From contig NZ_SDPU01000021.1 in the NCBI RefSeq assembly GCF_004168035.1, positions 248,001-312,000 of the forward strand: a stretch of DNA of 64,000 nucleotides, read 5' to 3'. A program made the translations under genes and the position numbers. How positions within the stretch are numbered: position 1 is the first letter of the stretch; each line of letters starts with the position of its first letter. Under the pieces are notes generated by a model. It saw only the letters and a list, made by a program, of their open reading frames with translations. It was not told where the DNA came from and ran no database searches. Origin of the DNA: Nocardioides iriomotensis (GTDB taxonomy: Bacteria > Actinomycetota > Actinomycetes > Propionibacteriales > Nocardioidaceae). Shown here piece after piece: positions 8,950-18,383 of the stretch.

Positions 8950-9470
8950 CCGGCCCCGAGGGAGACGGCCCCAAGGTCGTCATGGTGGCGGCGTACGCCG
9001 ACAACCGGGTGATCGGCCGCGACGGCGACATGCCGTGGCACCTGCCCGAGGACCTCAAGCACTTCCGCGAGACCACGCGCGGGCACACCGTGGTGATGGG
9101 CCGGGTCACCTACGAGGGGATCGGGCACCCGCTGCCCTACCGCACCAACGTCGTGGTCACCCGCAGGCCCGGCTGGAGCGCCGAGGGCGTGCTGGTGGCC
9201 GACTCGCTCGAGGCGGCGCTGCGGATCGGCGCCGAGGTGTACGCCGAGACCGGTGCCGACATCGTGATCGGCGGCGGCACCCAGGTCTACGAGGCCGCGA
9301 TGCGCTACGCCACCCACCAGGTGCTGACCGAGGTGCACCGGAGCCCGGAGGGCGACGCCCACTACCCGGCGTTCGACCCCGCCGAGTGGCGGGAGACGCG
9401 GCGCGAGGACCGCGACGGCTTCAGCTGGGTCTGGTGGGAGCGGACGACCGCACCCGACCCGATAGCCTGA
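8946..9470 (+). CDS. folA: dihydrofolate reductase
   Basis: A 174-residue DHFR that reduces dihydrofolate with NADPH. Signature motifs: [19 protein letters not shown] (substrate pocket, catalytic Asp), [13 protein letters not shown] and [12 protein letters not shown]. It overlaps thyA by 4 nt, so dTMP synthesis and folate recycling are co-translated. The -10 of dapA sits inside its last codons and stop. Confidence 0.96.
   Translation: MTGPEGDGPKVVMVAAYADNRVIGRDGDMPWHLPEDLKHFRETTRGHTVVMGRVTYEGIGHPLPYRTNVVVTRRPGWSAEGVLVADSLEAALRIGAEVYAETGADIVIGGGTQVYEAAMRYATHQVLTEVHRSPEGDAHYPAFDPAEWRETRREDRDGFSWVWWERTTAPDPIA
9463..9468 (+). promoter_or_regulatory. -10 element, leaderless dapA
   Basis: TAGCCT overlaps the last codons and stop of folA and ends 7 nt before the dapA ATG, which fits a leaderless dapA transcript in addition to read-through from thyA-folA. 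Confidence 0.5.
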
Positions 9471-9475
9471 CCCCC

Positions 9476-10372
9476 ATGACCCTGGCCCCCGCTCCGTTCG
9501 GACGTGTGCTGACGGCCATGGTGACGCCGTTCCACGCCGACGGCTCGCTCGACCTCGAGGCCGCCGCCCGGGTCGCCGAGCACCTCGTCGACAACGGCTC
9601 CGACGGCCTGGTCGTCTCGGGCACGACGGGGGAGTCGCCGACCACCACGACCGAGGAGGACGGCCGCCTGCTGCGCGCCGTCGTCGAGGCCGTCGGCGAC
9701 CGCGCGACCGTGATCGCCGGAGTCGGCACCAACAACACCGCGCACTCCGTCGAGCTGGCCGTCCAGGCCGAGAAGATCGGCGCCGACGGCACCCTCGTGG
9801 TGACGCCGTACTACAACAAGCCGACCCAGGAGGGGCTCGCCGCGCACTTCGAGGCCGTCGCCGACGCGGCGGGCCTGCCGGTGATGCTCTACGACATCCC
9901 GGGCCGCTCGTCGATCGCGATCGCGCCGGAGACCTACGAGCGCGTGGCCGCGCACGAGCGGGTCGTGGCCGTGAAGGACGCCGTCGGCGACCTCTACCGC
10001 GGCGTGCGGATCATGGACGCCACCGGGCTGGCGTTCTACTCCGGCGACGACGTGCTCAACCTCGCCTGGATGACGCACGGCGCCGCCGGGCTGGTGTCCG
10101 TGGTCGCACACGTGGCCGGCCGCGAGTACGCCCGCATGGTCGAGGCCGTCGAGCAGGGTGACCTGCCGGCCGCGCTCGGCCTGTACCGCCGGCTGGTGCC
10201 GGTGGTCGACGTGATCATGAACCGCGCCCAGGGCGCGATGACCGCCAAGGCCGGGCTCGAGCTGCTGGGCGTGCTGCCCGGGCGGCACGTCCGGCTGCCC
10301 CTCGTCCCGGCGTCCGACGCGCTGGTCGACGAGATCCGCTCGGTGCTCCAGCGCGCCGGGCTGCTCGACTGA
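9476..10372 (+). CDS. dapA: 4-hydroxy-tetrahydrodipicolinate synthase
   Basis: A 298-residue DapA. It condenses pyruvate with aspartate semialdehyde on the lysine/diaminopimelate route for peptidoglycan and lysine. Visible motifs: GTTGES (pyruvate binding), VVTPYYNKP (catalytic Tyr), YDIPGRS and the Schiff-base lysine in VVAVKDAVGD. Length is typical. It starts 5 nt after folA and is followed after 34 nt by RNase J; dapA next to the RNase J gene is a common actinobacterial arrangement. Confidence 0.96.
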   Translation: MTLAPAPFGRVLTAMVTPFHADGSLDLEAAARVAEHLVDNGSDGLVVSGTTGESPTTTTEEDGRLLRAVVEAVGDRATVIAGVGTNNTAHSVELAVQAEKIGADGTLVVTPYYNKPTQEGLAAHFEAVADAAGLPVMLYDIPGRSSIAIAPETYERVAAHERVVAVKDAVGDLYRGVRIMDATGLAFYSGDDVLNLAWMTHGAAGLVSVVAHVAGREYARMVEAVEQGDLPAALGLYRRLVPVVDVIMNRAQGAMTAKAGLELLGVLPGRHVRLPLVPASDALVDEIRSVLQRAGLLD

Positions 10373-10406
10373 CCCCCTGCCGCAGAGACCCTTCGGAGAT
10401 GACTGC

Positions 10407-12101
10407 ATGAGCCGCCCGCACCCGGAGCTGTCGACGCCCGCACCCCTGAAGAAGGGTGCCCTCCGGGTCACCCCGCTCGGGGGTCTCGGCGACGTCGGCC
10501 GCAACATGACCGTCTTCGAGTACGACGGCCGCCTGCTGCTCGTCGACTGCGGCGTGCTGTTCCCTGAAGACCACCACCCGGGCGTCGACCTGATCCTCCC
10601 CGACTTCGAGTCGATCCGGGACCGGCTCGACGCGGTCGAGGCGCTGGTGCTCACGCACGGCCACGAGGACCACATCGGCGCGACGCCGTACCTGCTGCGC
10701 GAGCGCCAGGACATCCCCGTGGTGGGCTCGCAGCTGACCCTCGCGCTGCTCATGTCCAAGCTGCGCGAGCACCGGCTCAAGGAGACCGCGCAGCACGTCG
10801 TCGCCGAGGGCGACACGATCACGTTCGGGCCGTTCGAGCTCGAGTTCGTCGCGGTCAACCACTCCATCCCCGACGCGCTCGCCGTCGCCATCCGCACCGG
10901 CGCCGGCACCGTCCTGCACACCGGCGACTTCAAGATGGACCAGCTGCCGCTCGACGGCCGGATCACCGACCTGCGCGCGTTCGGCAGGCTGGGCGAGCAG
11001 GGCGTCGACCTGTTCATGGTCGACTCGACCAACGCCGAGGTGCCCGGCTTCACCACGTCGGAGAAGGACATCACCCCGGTGCTCGACCGGGTGTTCCACC
11101 AGAGCCGTGAGCAGCGCATCATCGTCGCCTGCTTCGCCTCCCACGTGCACCGCGTGCAGCAGGTGATGGACACCGCGGTCGCCCACGGTCGCAAGGTGGC
11201 GTACGTCGGCCGCTCGATGGTGCGCAACATGGGCGTCGCGCGCGACCTCGGCTACCTGCACGTCCCGCCGAACACGCTGGTCGACACCAAGGAGCTGGCG
11301 GACTACCCGCCGGAGCGCACCGTCCTGATCTCGACGGGCTCCCAGGGCGAGCCGCTGTCCGCGCTGTCGCGGATCGCGCAGCGCAACCACAACTTCGTGC
11401 ACATCGAGGAGGGCGACACCGTCGTCCTTGCGTCGTCGCTGATCCCCGGCAACGAGAACGCCGTCTACCGGGTGATCAACGGCCTCTCGCGGTGGGGTGC
11501 CAACGTCGTGCACAAGGGCAACGCGCTCGTGCACGTCTCCGGCCACGCATCGGCCGGCGAGCTGCTCTACTGCTACAACATCGTCAAGCCGCGCAACGTC
11601 ATGCCGGTGCACGGCGAGATCCGGCACCTGCGCGCCAACGCCGACCTCGCCGTGGCGACCGGCGTCGACCGCAAGAACGTCGTGATCGCCGAGGACGGCG
11701 TCGTGGTCGACCTCGTCGACGGCACGGCGCGCATCGCCGGCAAGGTGGACTGCGGCTACGTCTTCGTCGACGGATCGTCGGTCGGCGACATCGGGGAGTC
11801 GCTGCTGAAGGACCGCCGGATCCTGGGCGAGGAGGGCTTCATCTCGGTGATCGTCGTCGTCGACTCGGTCAGCGGGAAGGTGTCCGGAGGACCGGAGATC
11901 CACGCCCGCGGCTTCGCCGAGGACGACAGCGTCTTCGAGGACATCAAGCAGCCGGTCATCGACGCGATCAACGCCGCGCTGCAGGACGGTGTCGACGACA
12001 CCTACCAGCTGCAGCAGACGATCCGCCGGGTCATCGGGCGCTGGGTGTCCAACGCGCACCGGCGCCGGCCGATGATCATCCCGGTGGTCGTCGAGGCCTG
12101 A
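10407..12101 (+). CDS. rnj: ribonuclease J
   Basis: A 564-residue metallo-beta-lactamase/beta-CASP RNase with 5'-exonuclease and endonuclease activity in RNA maturation and decay. The zinc motif is His84-x-His86-x-Asp88-His89 (THGHEDHIG). Other motifs: HSIPDALAV, HTGDFKMD, the beta-CASP segment VACFASHVHRVQQ, SGHASAGE and MPVHGE. The C-terminal region (about 450-564) is the RNase J-type extension. GGAG (10395-10398) precedes the ATG. It works in the cytoplasm, in this genome together with RNase Y (55.4 kb). Confidence 0.96.
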   Translation: MSRPHPELSTPAPLKKGALRVTPLGGLGDVGRNMTVFEYDGRLLLVDCGVLFPEDHHPGVDLILPDFESIRDRLDAVEALVLTHGHEDHIGATPYLLRERQDIPVVGSQLTLALLMSKLREHRLKETAQHVVAEGDTITFGPFELEFVAVNHSIPDALAVAIRTGAGTVLHTGDFKMDQLPLDGRITDLRAFGRLGEQGVDLFMVDSTNAEVPGFTTSEKDITPVLDRVFHQSREQRIIVACFASHVHRVQQVMDTAVAHGRKVAYVGRSMVRNMGVARDLGYLHVPPNTLVDTKELADYPPERTVLISTGSQGEPLSALSRIAQRNHNFVHIEEGDTVVLASSLIPGNENAVYRVINGLSRWGANVVHKGNALVHVSGHASAGELLYCYNIVKPRNVMPVHGEIRHLRANADLAVATGVDRKNVVIAEDGVVVDLVDGTARIAGKVDCGYVFVDGSSVGDIGESLLKDRRILGEEGFISVIVVVDSVSGKVSGGPEIHARGFAEDDSVFEDIKQPVIDAINAALQDGVDDTYQLQQTIRRVIGRWVSNAHRRRPMIIPVVVEA

Positions 12102-12104
12102 CGG

Positions 12105-12177
12105 CGCAGGTGCGCCGTTGTGACACCCGGACGCCGCACCTGCGTGTCACAACCACGCACGTGCGCGGTTGTCACGC
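12105..12177. repeat. cluster of interspersed inverted/direct repeat units
   Basis: A 73-nt cluster just past the rnj stop. Unit 1 is cgcaggtgcg (12105-12114) then gttgtgacac (12117-12126). Inverted partners follow: cgcacctgcg (12135-12144) and gtgtcacaac (12144-12153). A third, direct-oriented and degenerate copy (cgcacgtgcg then gttgtcacgc) lies at about 12157-12177. It could fold into alternative hairpins and end rnj transcription, or be a copy of a small intergenic repeat family. Confidence 0.7.
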
Positions 12178-12229
12178 GGGGCCGGGAGCAGAACCGTCAC
12201 CGGCTTTCTCGGCATAGGGACACACCCAG

Positions 12230-13343
12230 CTACACCGGCAGCTGCGCGGCGAGGAGCCGCTCGACGAGCAGCTCCACGGGCACGACGCCGACCGGCGTGC
12301 CCGCGTCGTCGGTGACCACGACCGGGGCGATCCGCTCGGCCGGCCGGGTGCGCAGCATGACCCGCCGGGCTAGCGTCGGCGACGGGGGTGGTCAGCGCCA
12401 TGGTCAGCGGCCGGACGACGCCGAGGCCCTCGACGCGGATGCCGACGGGGTGGCCGGTGTCGTCGAGCACCAGCTCGTCGGGCCGGACCGGCCGCTGCAG
12501 CGTGGCGACCTGCTCGCCCTCGACCTCGCCGTACTCCCCGGTGAGCTGGCGGACCTTGGCGACGCCGCTGACCCCGGTCCACGGCTCCTCGGGCAGCGAG
12601 AAGTAGTAGCCCTGGACCAGCGGCACCCCGAGGCGTACGGCGGCCGCGAGCTGCGCCTCGGTCTCGACGCCCTCGACGACGATCCACGCGTCGAGCCGGC
12701 CGGCGAGCTCGCCGAGCATCGCGACGAGGGAGGCCGCGGCGGAGTCGACGTCGATGCGGCGGACGATGTCGCGGTCGATCTTGACCATGTCGGGGCGCAG
12801 CCGGATCAGCTGCAGCAGGCCGGAGTAGCCGGCGCCCACGTCGTCGGCCGCGATCCGGCCGCCGCGGGCGCGCACCTCGTCGGCCGCCTCGAGGACGGTC
12901 TGCTCGTCGGTCGGCCACGCCGACTCGGTCAGCTCGACGAACATCCGGCTCAGGTCGAGCCGCTGGACCAGCAGCCGGACCGAGGGGTCGACCAGGTCGG
13001 ACGGCGAGCAGTTGACGGTGAGGAAGGTGCGGGGCGGCAGGTCGTCGCGCAGCCGGGCCGCCCTCTCCAGCACGTGGCAGGTGAGGGCGGGGGAGAGGCC
13101 GTGCGCCTCGGCGGCCTCGAAGACGTCCTGGGGCAGCACGTCCCAGGGCCGCGGGAACCGCGCCAGCAGCTCGAACCCGGCGATCTCGCCGGACGCCGTG
13201 TCGACCAGCGGCTGGGCGACCAGGCGCAGGTCCTCCGGCGAGCGGGCGAGAGCCAGGGCCGCCTCGAGCGGGGTCAGCGCCGCGGAGGCGGTCTCGGTGG
13301 CGCGGGAGGAGCCGGGGGGCGTCACGGCTCGCCTCGAGAACAC
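12230..13343 (-). CDS. EAL-domain (c-di-GMP phosphodiesterase) protein with frameshifted CBS C-terminus
   Basis: The EAL domain (about 25-265) keeps most catalytic landmarks: FELLARF in place of EAL, TVNCSP, ELTES, AADDVGAGYSG, VKIDRDI, VVEGVE and VQGYYF. It could hydrolyse c-di-GMP or act as a sensor. The C-terminus is a CBS-like pair, but the frame breaks at a G5 run (12384-12388). In the original frame the protein runs on to unrelated Arg/Ala-rich sequence. Dropping one base restores LARRVMLRTRP... ending at TAG 12230-12232. The damage is a recent mutation or a sequencing error. It starts at GTG 13343 with GGGAGGA upstream. A likely terminator separates it from the GGDEF gene. Confidence 0.82.
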
Positions 13344-13465
13344 GTCACGCTCGTTCCTCCCAGATCACAGATGTGGCGACACGCCCCACAGGTCGCAGCA
13401 CGCGTCAGGTCTCCCAGTGCTCCCAGTGTGGCACCGGACCCGCCGCGCGGGAACGTTCCGGACGA

Positions 13466-13490
13466 GTGCGTCCGATATCACGGACCGCAC
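13466..13490 (-). terminator. probable terminator after the GGDEF gene
   Basis: An imperfect hairpin with arms gtgcgtccg (13466-13474) and cggaccgcac (13481-13490; one bulged base), loop atatca, 16 nt past the GGDEF stop. It would end the cyd-GGDEF transcript before the EAL gene. Confidence 0.5.
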
Positions 13491-13506
13491 GCCCTTGGGC
13501 GTCCGA

Positions 13507-15024
13507 TCAGCGGCCGGAACGGCCGCGTTTGCCCCGGTACATGTCGAGATCGGCGCTCTCCAGCAGCTCCCGCACGCCGGTCGTGGCGCCGGTCGTGCTC
13601 ACGCCGACGCTGGCGGTCAGGCTGACCAGGCCGTCGGGAACGTCGACGGCGATGCCGGCGATCGCGTCGCGCAGCCGGGCCGCGAGGTGGGCCGCGCCGG
13701 CGACGTCGGTGGCCCGGGCGAGCACGACGAACTCGTCACCGCCGAGCCGCACCACGAGGTCGTCCGCGCGGGCGACCGACCGCAGCGCGTCCGCGACCCC
13801 GCGCAGCACCTCGTCGCCGACCGCGTGCCCGTGCTGGTCGTTGACGCCCTTGAACGCGTCGAGGTCGACGACCAGCAGGCTGCACGGCTCGTCGTCGAGG
13901 CGGCCGGCGGCGAGCGCGGCGTCGAGGGCGCGGCGGTTGCCGACCCCGGTGAGCGGGTCCTCCAGCGCCTGCCGCTCGGCCCGGGCGGTGTCGCGGCGCA
14001 GCCGCTCGACGTCGAGGGCGGCCTGGGCGCCCTGCAGGGTGCTGAGCCGCTGCTGCCAGAGCACCCGGGAGAGCAGCCGGGCGTAGTCGTGGCCGGAGGC
14101 GGCGCCCGGCAGGCCGGCCTGGTACTCCATCTCGACCAGCAGCCACTGCACGCTCGCGCCGACGTGCCAGTCCGTCGCGGCGGCGGACTCGGCCGCGGCC
14201 TCGCGCGCGACGGCCAGCGCCTCGTCGCGGCGGTCCACCCGCCACAGTGCGCGGGCGAGCGCGCTGCCGACGACGGCGCGGCCGCCCTGGCGCTCGTTGT
14301 GGTGGCTGCTGTCGTACGCCGCCCGCAGCTCGTCGAGGGAGGCGGCGGCGCTGCCGCGGGGCCGGCACACGAGCTCGATCGCCCGGCAGGCCTCGGCGAG
14401 GCCGGTCGCCCCGACACGGGCGGCCTCGGCGACCCCGCGCGCGGCGTGCTCGTGCGCGAGCTCCCGCATCGCGTCGGCCTCGTCACCGGCCCGCTCGTGC
14501 GGCTCGGCGCGCTCGAGCTCGTCGGCCCAGCGCTGGTGCAGCTCGGCGAGGTTGAGCAGGTCGATCGCGGTCGCCTCGTCGAGCGGGATCGGGCTGGCGT
14601 CGATCGCGCAGGCCGCCTCGAAGTGCGGCCGGGCGAGCTCGTAGAGACGCAGCTCGAGGTAGGCGTAGCCGAGCCCGGTGTGCGCCCAGCAGGCGAGCGC
14701 CTCGTCGTCGCAGGCGGCGAGGGCGACCTCGGCGCGGGCCAGGTCGAGCAGCGCGGCCTCGATCCGGTCCGAGCGCAGGTGCGCCATGCCCCGCATCGAG
14801 AGCGCGTTGGAGGCCCAGCCCTCGTCGTCGGCCTGACGGGCCAGGTCGAGGCAGCGGTCCGCGGCCACCGCCAGCGCGTCCAGGTCGGCCTCGACGTGGT
14901 GGGCGACGGCGACGGCGTACCAGAGTGCCGCGAGGTCGCGCGGCGGAGCGGTCGCGGCGTCGCGCAGCGTGGCGTGGGCCAGGGTGAGCGCGGACGCGAC
15001 GTCCTGGTCCTGCGCCAGGCTCAT
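13507..15024 (-). CDS. diguanylate cyclase with N-terminal helical/TPR-like repeats
   Basis: A 505-residue protein. An all-helical, TPR-like region (about 1-330) precedes a GGDEF domain (about 345-505) that makes c-di-GMP from two GTP. The active site is the intact motif RLGGDEF (about 427-431), with the substrate-binding FKGVNDQHGHAVGD upstream. There is no membrane helix, so it is probably cytosolic and regulated by a partner binding the repeat region. The frame opens 27 nt earlier with a GTG, but the ATG at 15024 forms a TGATG overlap with the cydDC stop. I therefore take it as the coupled start. It is thus the last cistron of the cyd operon. Confidence 0.88.
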   Translation of the reverse strand: MSLAQDQDVASALTLAHATLRDAATAPPRDLAALWYAVAVAHHVEADLDALAVAADRCLDLARQADDEGWASNALSMRGMAHLRSDRIEAALLDLARAEVALAACDDEALACWAHTGLGYAYLELRLYELARPHFEAACAIDASPIPLDEATAIDLLNLAELHQRWADELERAEPHERAGDEADAMRELAHEHAARGVAEAARVGATGLAEACRAIELVCRPRGSAAASLDELRAAYDSSHHNERQGGRAVVGSALARALWRVDRRDEALAVAREAAAESAAATDWHVGASVQWLLVEMEYQAGLPGAASGHDYARLLSRVLWQQRLSTLQGAQAALDVERLRRDTARAERQALEDPLTGVGNRRALDAALAAGRLDDEPCSLLVVDLDAFKGVNDQHGHAVGDEVLRGVADALRSVARADDLVVRLGGDEFVVLARATDVAGAAHLAARLRDAIAGIAVDVPDGLVSLTASVGVSTTGATTGVRELLESADLDMYRGKRGRSGR

Positions 15025-18000
15025 CACCCGTGCTGCTGCTGCGGAGACCACGGGGCGATTGTGCCGACGCCCTGGTCCCGATGGGGCAGAACGCGCGGTT
15101 CCCGACCGTTCGTCGGGTCTCCGTCCCGGTCACCGAGACGCAGGACGGCGTCGACCCGGTCCAGCCCCGCCCGGCCGTGCGTCACCCAGACCACCGACCG
15201 GCCGCCCGGATCGTCGCCCGTGCCGAGCACGTCGGCGGCCAGCGCCTCGGCGGTGCCCGAGTCGAGGTGCGCGGTGGGCTCGTCGAGCACGAGGACGCGG
15301 CGGTCGCCGAGCACGGCCCGGGCGACCGCGAGCCGGGCGCGCTCGCCGCCGGAGACCTCGGCGTGGCCCTCGCCGAGGAACGTGTCGAGCCCGTCGGCCA
15401 GCCCCGCCACCCACGGCGTGAGCCGGGCCCGGTCGAGGGCGGCGAGCAGCTCGGCGTCGTCGGCACCGGGGCGGGCGAGACGCAGGTTCTCGCGCAGCGT
15501 CGAGGCGAAGACGTGCGGGTCGTCGTCGACGAGCCCCACCCGCGTGCGTACGTCGGACAGCGCGAGGTGGTCGAGCCGGCGCCCGTCGAGCGTCACGCTG
15601 CCGCGCTGCGGGTCGAGGAACCGCAGCAGCAGCGCCACCAGGGTCGACTTGCCGGAGCCGGAGGGGCCGACGACGGCGACGCGCGCGCCGGCGGGCAGGT
15701 CGAGGTCGACATTGCGCAGCACGGCCTCGTCGCCCCATCCGGCGTGCACGGCGTCGACGACCAGGTCGGTGCCGGGCCCCGCGGCGACCGGGTCGTCCGG
15801 GTCGGTGACGGCGGGTTCGGTGGCGGTGAGCGCGGCCAGCCGCTCGCGCGCGGCCCGGGTCCGTACCGCGAGCTGGCCCGCGTCGGCGAGGGGGAGGAGG
15901 ACGTCGAGCAGCGCCAGTGGCAGCAGCCCGAGCAGGGCCAGCATCGGCCCGGAGACCGTGCCGGCTGCGGCCTGCAGGACGGCGACGACGCCGACCCCGG
16001 CGGCGACCGTCGCGACCGCGCGCCCGAGCGCCGCGCCGGCCGCGGCACGGCCGGAGGCCCGGGCGAGCCGGTCCCCGGCGGCCCGGACGGCCGCGGCAAC
16101 TCGGCGGTCGGCCTGCCAGGCCCGCAGGTCGGCGGCGCCCTCGAGCACGGAGCCGACGCGCGCGGACAGCGCGCCGCGCTCGCGGACGAACGCCGCCTCC
16201 GCGCGCCGCGCCGACCACCAGGACAGCCCGAGGGCGGCGGCGCCGGCGGCCAGCGCAGAGCCGAGGACCGGCGCGAGGGCCGCGGGGGAGACCAGGACGG
16301 TGAAGACGCCCGCGCCGGCGACGACCAGTGCGCCGGTCTGCACGGGCGCCCGCACCCGCAGCCGCTCGTCGAGCACGGCGTCGACGTCGTCGACGACGCG
16401 GGTCAGCAGGTCGCCGCGGTGCGGGCCGAGCCGGCCCGGCACCAGCGGCACGAGGGCGTCGTAGACGTCGGCGCGCTCGTCCGCGAGCAGCCGCAGCGCC
16501 GCGCCGTGGCCGACCAGGCGCTCGGCGTACCGGAGCACGGGGCGGGCGATGCCGAACGTCCGCACCCCGACGATCGCCAGGATCAGCATCAGCACCGGGG
16601 GGTGCTCGGCCGAGCGGACGATCAGCCACCCGGCCGTGGCGGTGAGGGCCACGCCGGAGGCGCCCGCGAGCGCGCCCAGGAGGGTGGCCAGCGCCAGCCG
16701 GCCGCGGGTGCCGTCGGCCGGGGTGGGCTGCTCGGGTGCGGCGGGCGCCGCGGCCGCGGGGGCGGTCTCGGGGCGTGCGGGGACCGGGTCGGGCTCGGCG
16801 GCGGGAGCCGGGGCGCGGAGCGTGACCACCTGGTCGGCGAGGGCGACGAGGGACGGGCGGTGGGCGACCACCACGACGGCTCGGTCGGCCGCGAGCCTGA
16901 CGAGGGTCTCGGCGACGACCCGCTCGGTCTCCTCGTCGAGGTGGGCGGTGGGCTCGTCGAGCAGCACCCACGGGCGACCGCTGACGACGGCGCGGGCCAG
17001 CGCGAGCCGGGCCCGTTCGCCGGCGGAGAACGACGCGCCGTCCTCGGCGAGCACGGCGTCGAGGCCGTCGGGCAGGGTCGCGACGTGGTGGGCCAGGCGG
17101 ACCTGTTCCAGGGCCGCCCACACCTCGGCGTCGGTCGCGTCCGGGCGGCCCAGCCGCACGTTGTCGCGCACGGAGGCGGGGAGCAGCCAGGGCCGCTGCG
17201 GCACCCAGGCGACCTGGTCGGCGGCGGGCGTCGCCACGGTGCCCGAGGTGGGGGCGAGGCGGCCGAGCAGGACGGCGAGCAGCGTGGACTTGCCGCACCC
17301 GCTGGGGCCGGTGATCGCGGTCAACCCACGCGGGGCGAAGGTCGCCGAGAGCCCGTCGAGGGCGGCGACGTCGCGGCCGGGGTAGTGGACGACCAGGCCG
17401 TCGACCGCCATCGCCTGCCCGCCCCGCGGTACGGCGAGCGGCTGCTCGCGCAGGAGCGCGTCGGCCGCCTCGAAGGTCGCGGTGCCCTCCGCGGCGGCGT
17501 GGAACTCGGCGCCGACCCGGCGCAGCGGCCAGTAGGCCTCGGGGGCGAGCAGCAGCACGACCAGCGCGGTCTCGAGGTCGAGGCCGCCGGTGGCGAGCCG
17601 CAGGCCGACGAGCACGGCGACGAGAGCGACCGAGAGGGTGGCGACCAGCTCGAGCACCGCCGACGAGGCGAACGCGATCCGGAGGGTGCCGAGGGTGGCG
17701 TCGCGGTAGCGCGCGGTGACCGCGCGGATCCGGCCGCCCTGCACGGCGGCGCGGTCGTAGGCGACGAGGGTCGGCAGGCCGCGCACCAGGTCGACGAAGT
17801 GGCCGGACAGCGAGGACAGCAGCCGCCACTGTCGGTCCGCCCGGTCGCGCGTGGCCAGCCCGACGAGCACGGCGAACACCGGCACCAGCGGCAGCGTGAC
17901 CGCGGCGGTCAGCGCCGCCGGCCAGTCCACGGCGGCCATCGCCAGCAGCGTGGCGGGGGGCAGCACCACGGCCACGACGAGGGCGGGCAGGTAGCGGGTG

Positions 18001-18383
18001 AGGTACGGCTCGACGGCCGCCACGCCCCTTGTCAGCAGCACGGTGAGCTCGCCGGTGCGGTACCGCGACAGGCCGGCGCCCGCGAGGGCGAGCGCGGCCT
18101 CGACGAGGCGGCCGCGCAGCGCCGTACCCACCTGCCCGGCGGCCCGCGCCGCGCAACGGTCGGTGAGCCAGCCCGTGGTCGCCCGGGCGGCGAACATCCC
18201 CAGCGCCCAGGCGCCCGGACCGGCGAGGTCCTCGCCGCCGACCGCCGCCGTGACCAGGCGCGCGAGCACGAACGCCTGCGCGACGAGCAGCAGCCCGCCC
18301 GCGGTGCTGCCGGCCACCACGCCGGCCAGCGCCCACCGCGCCGGCCGGAGGTGGGTCAGGACCCGCGGGTCGACGGGGCGCAT
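15024..18383 (-). CDS. cydDC: fused CydDC ABC exporter for cytochrome bd assembly
   Basis: A 1119-residue head-to-tail fusion of two ABC half-transporters, each with a membrane domain then an ATPase. The CydD half has Walker A GPSGCGKST near residue 364, signature FSAGERARLA and Walker B VLLDEPTAHLD. The CydC half has Walker [10 protein letters not shown] near 912, signature VSGGERARLA and VLVLDEPTAHLD. CydDC is needed to mature cytochrome bd and moves heme or thiol compounds. A single fused gene is common in actinobacteria. Its ATG overlaps the cydB stop (TGATG) and its stop overlaps the diguanylate cyclase start, so the three are translationally chained. Confidence 0.93.
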   Translation of the reverse strand: MRPVDPRVLTHLRPARWALAGVVAGSTAGGLLLVAQAFVLARLVTAAVGGEDLAGPGAWALGMFAARATTGWLTDRCAARAAGQVGTALRGRLVEAALALAGAGLSRYRTGELTVLLTRGVAAVEPYLTRYLPALVVAVVLPPATLLAMAAVDWPAALTAAVTLPLVPVFAVLVGLATRDRADRQWRLLSSLSGHFVDLVRGLPTLVAYDRAAVQGGRIRAVTARYRDATLGTLRIAFASSAVLELVATLSVALVAVLVGLRLATGGLDLETALVVLLLAPEAYWPLRRVGAEFHAAAEGTATFEAADALLREQPLAVPRGGQAMAVDGLVVHYPGRDVAALDGLSATFAPRGLTAITGPSGCGKSTLLAVLLGRLAPTSGTVATPAADQVAWVPQRPWLLPASVRDNVRLGRPDATDAEVWAALEQVRLAHHVATLPDGLDAVLAEDGASFSAGERARLALARAVVSGRPWVLLDEPTAHLDEETERVVAETLVRLAADRAVVVVAHRPSLVALADQVVTLRAPAPAAEPDPVPARPETAPAAAAPAAPEQPTPADGTRGRLALATLLGALAGASGVALTATAGWLIVRSAEHPPVLMLILAIVGVRTFGIARPVLRYAERLVGHGAALRLLADERADVYDALVPLVPGRLGPHRGDLLTRVVDDVDAVLDERLRVRAPVQTGALVVAGAGVFTVLVSPAALAPVLGSALAAGAAALGLSWWSARRAEAAFVRERGALSARVGSVLEGAADLRAWQADRRVAAAVRAAGDRLARASGRAAAGAALGRAVATVAAGVGVVAVLQAAAGTVSGPMLALLGLLPLALLDVLLPLADAGQLAVRTRAARERLAALTATEPAVTDPDDPVAAGPGTDLVVDAVHAGWGDEAVLRNVDLDLPAGARVAVVGPSGSGKSTLVALLLRFLDPQRGSVTLDGRRLDHLALSDVRTRVGLVDDDPHVFASTLRENLRLARPGADDAELLAALDRARLTPWVAGLADGLDTFLGEGHAEVSGGERARLAVARAVLGDRRVLVLDEPTAHLDSGTAEALAADVLGTGDDPGGRSVVWVTHGRAGLDRVDAVLRLGDRDGDPTNGREPRVLPHRDQGVGTIAPWSPQQQHG

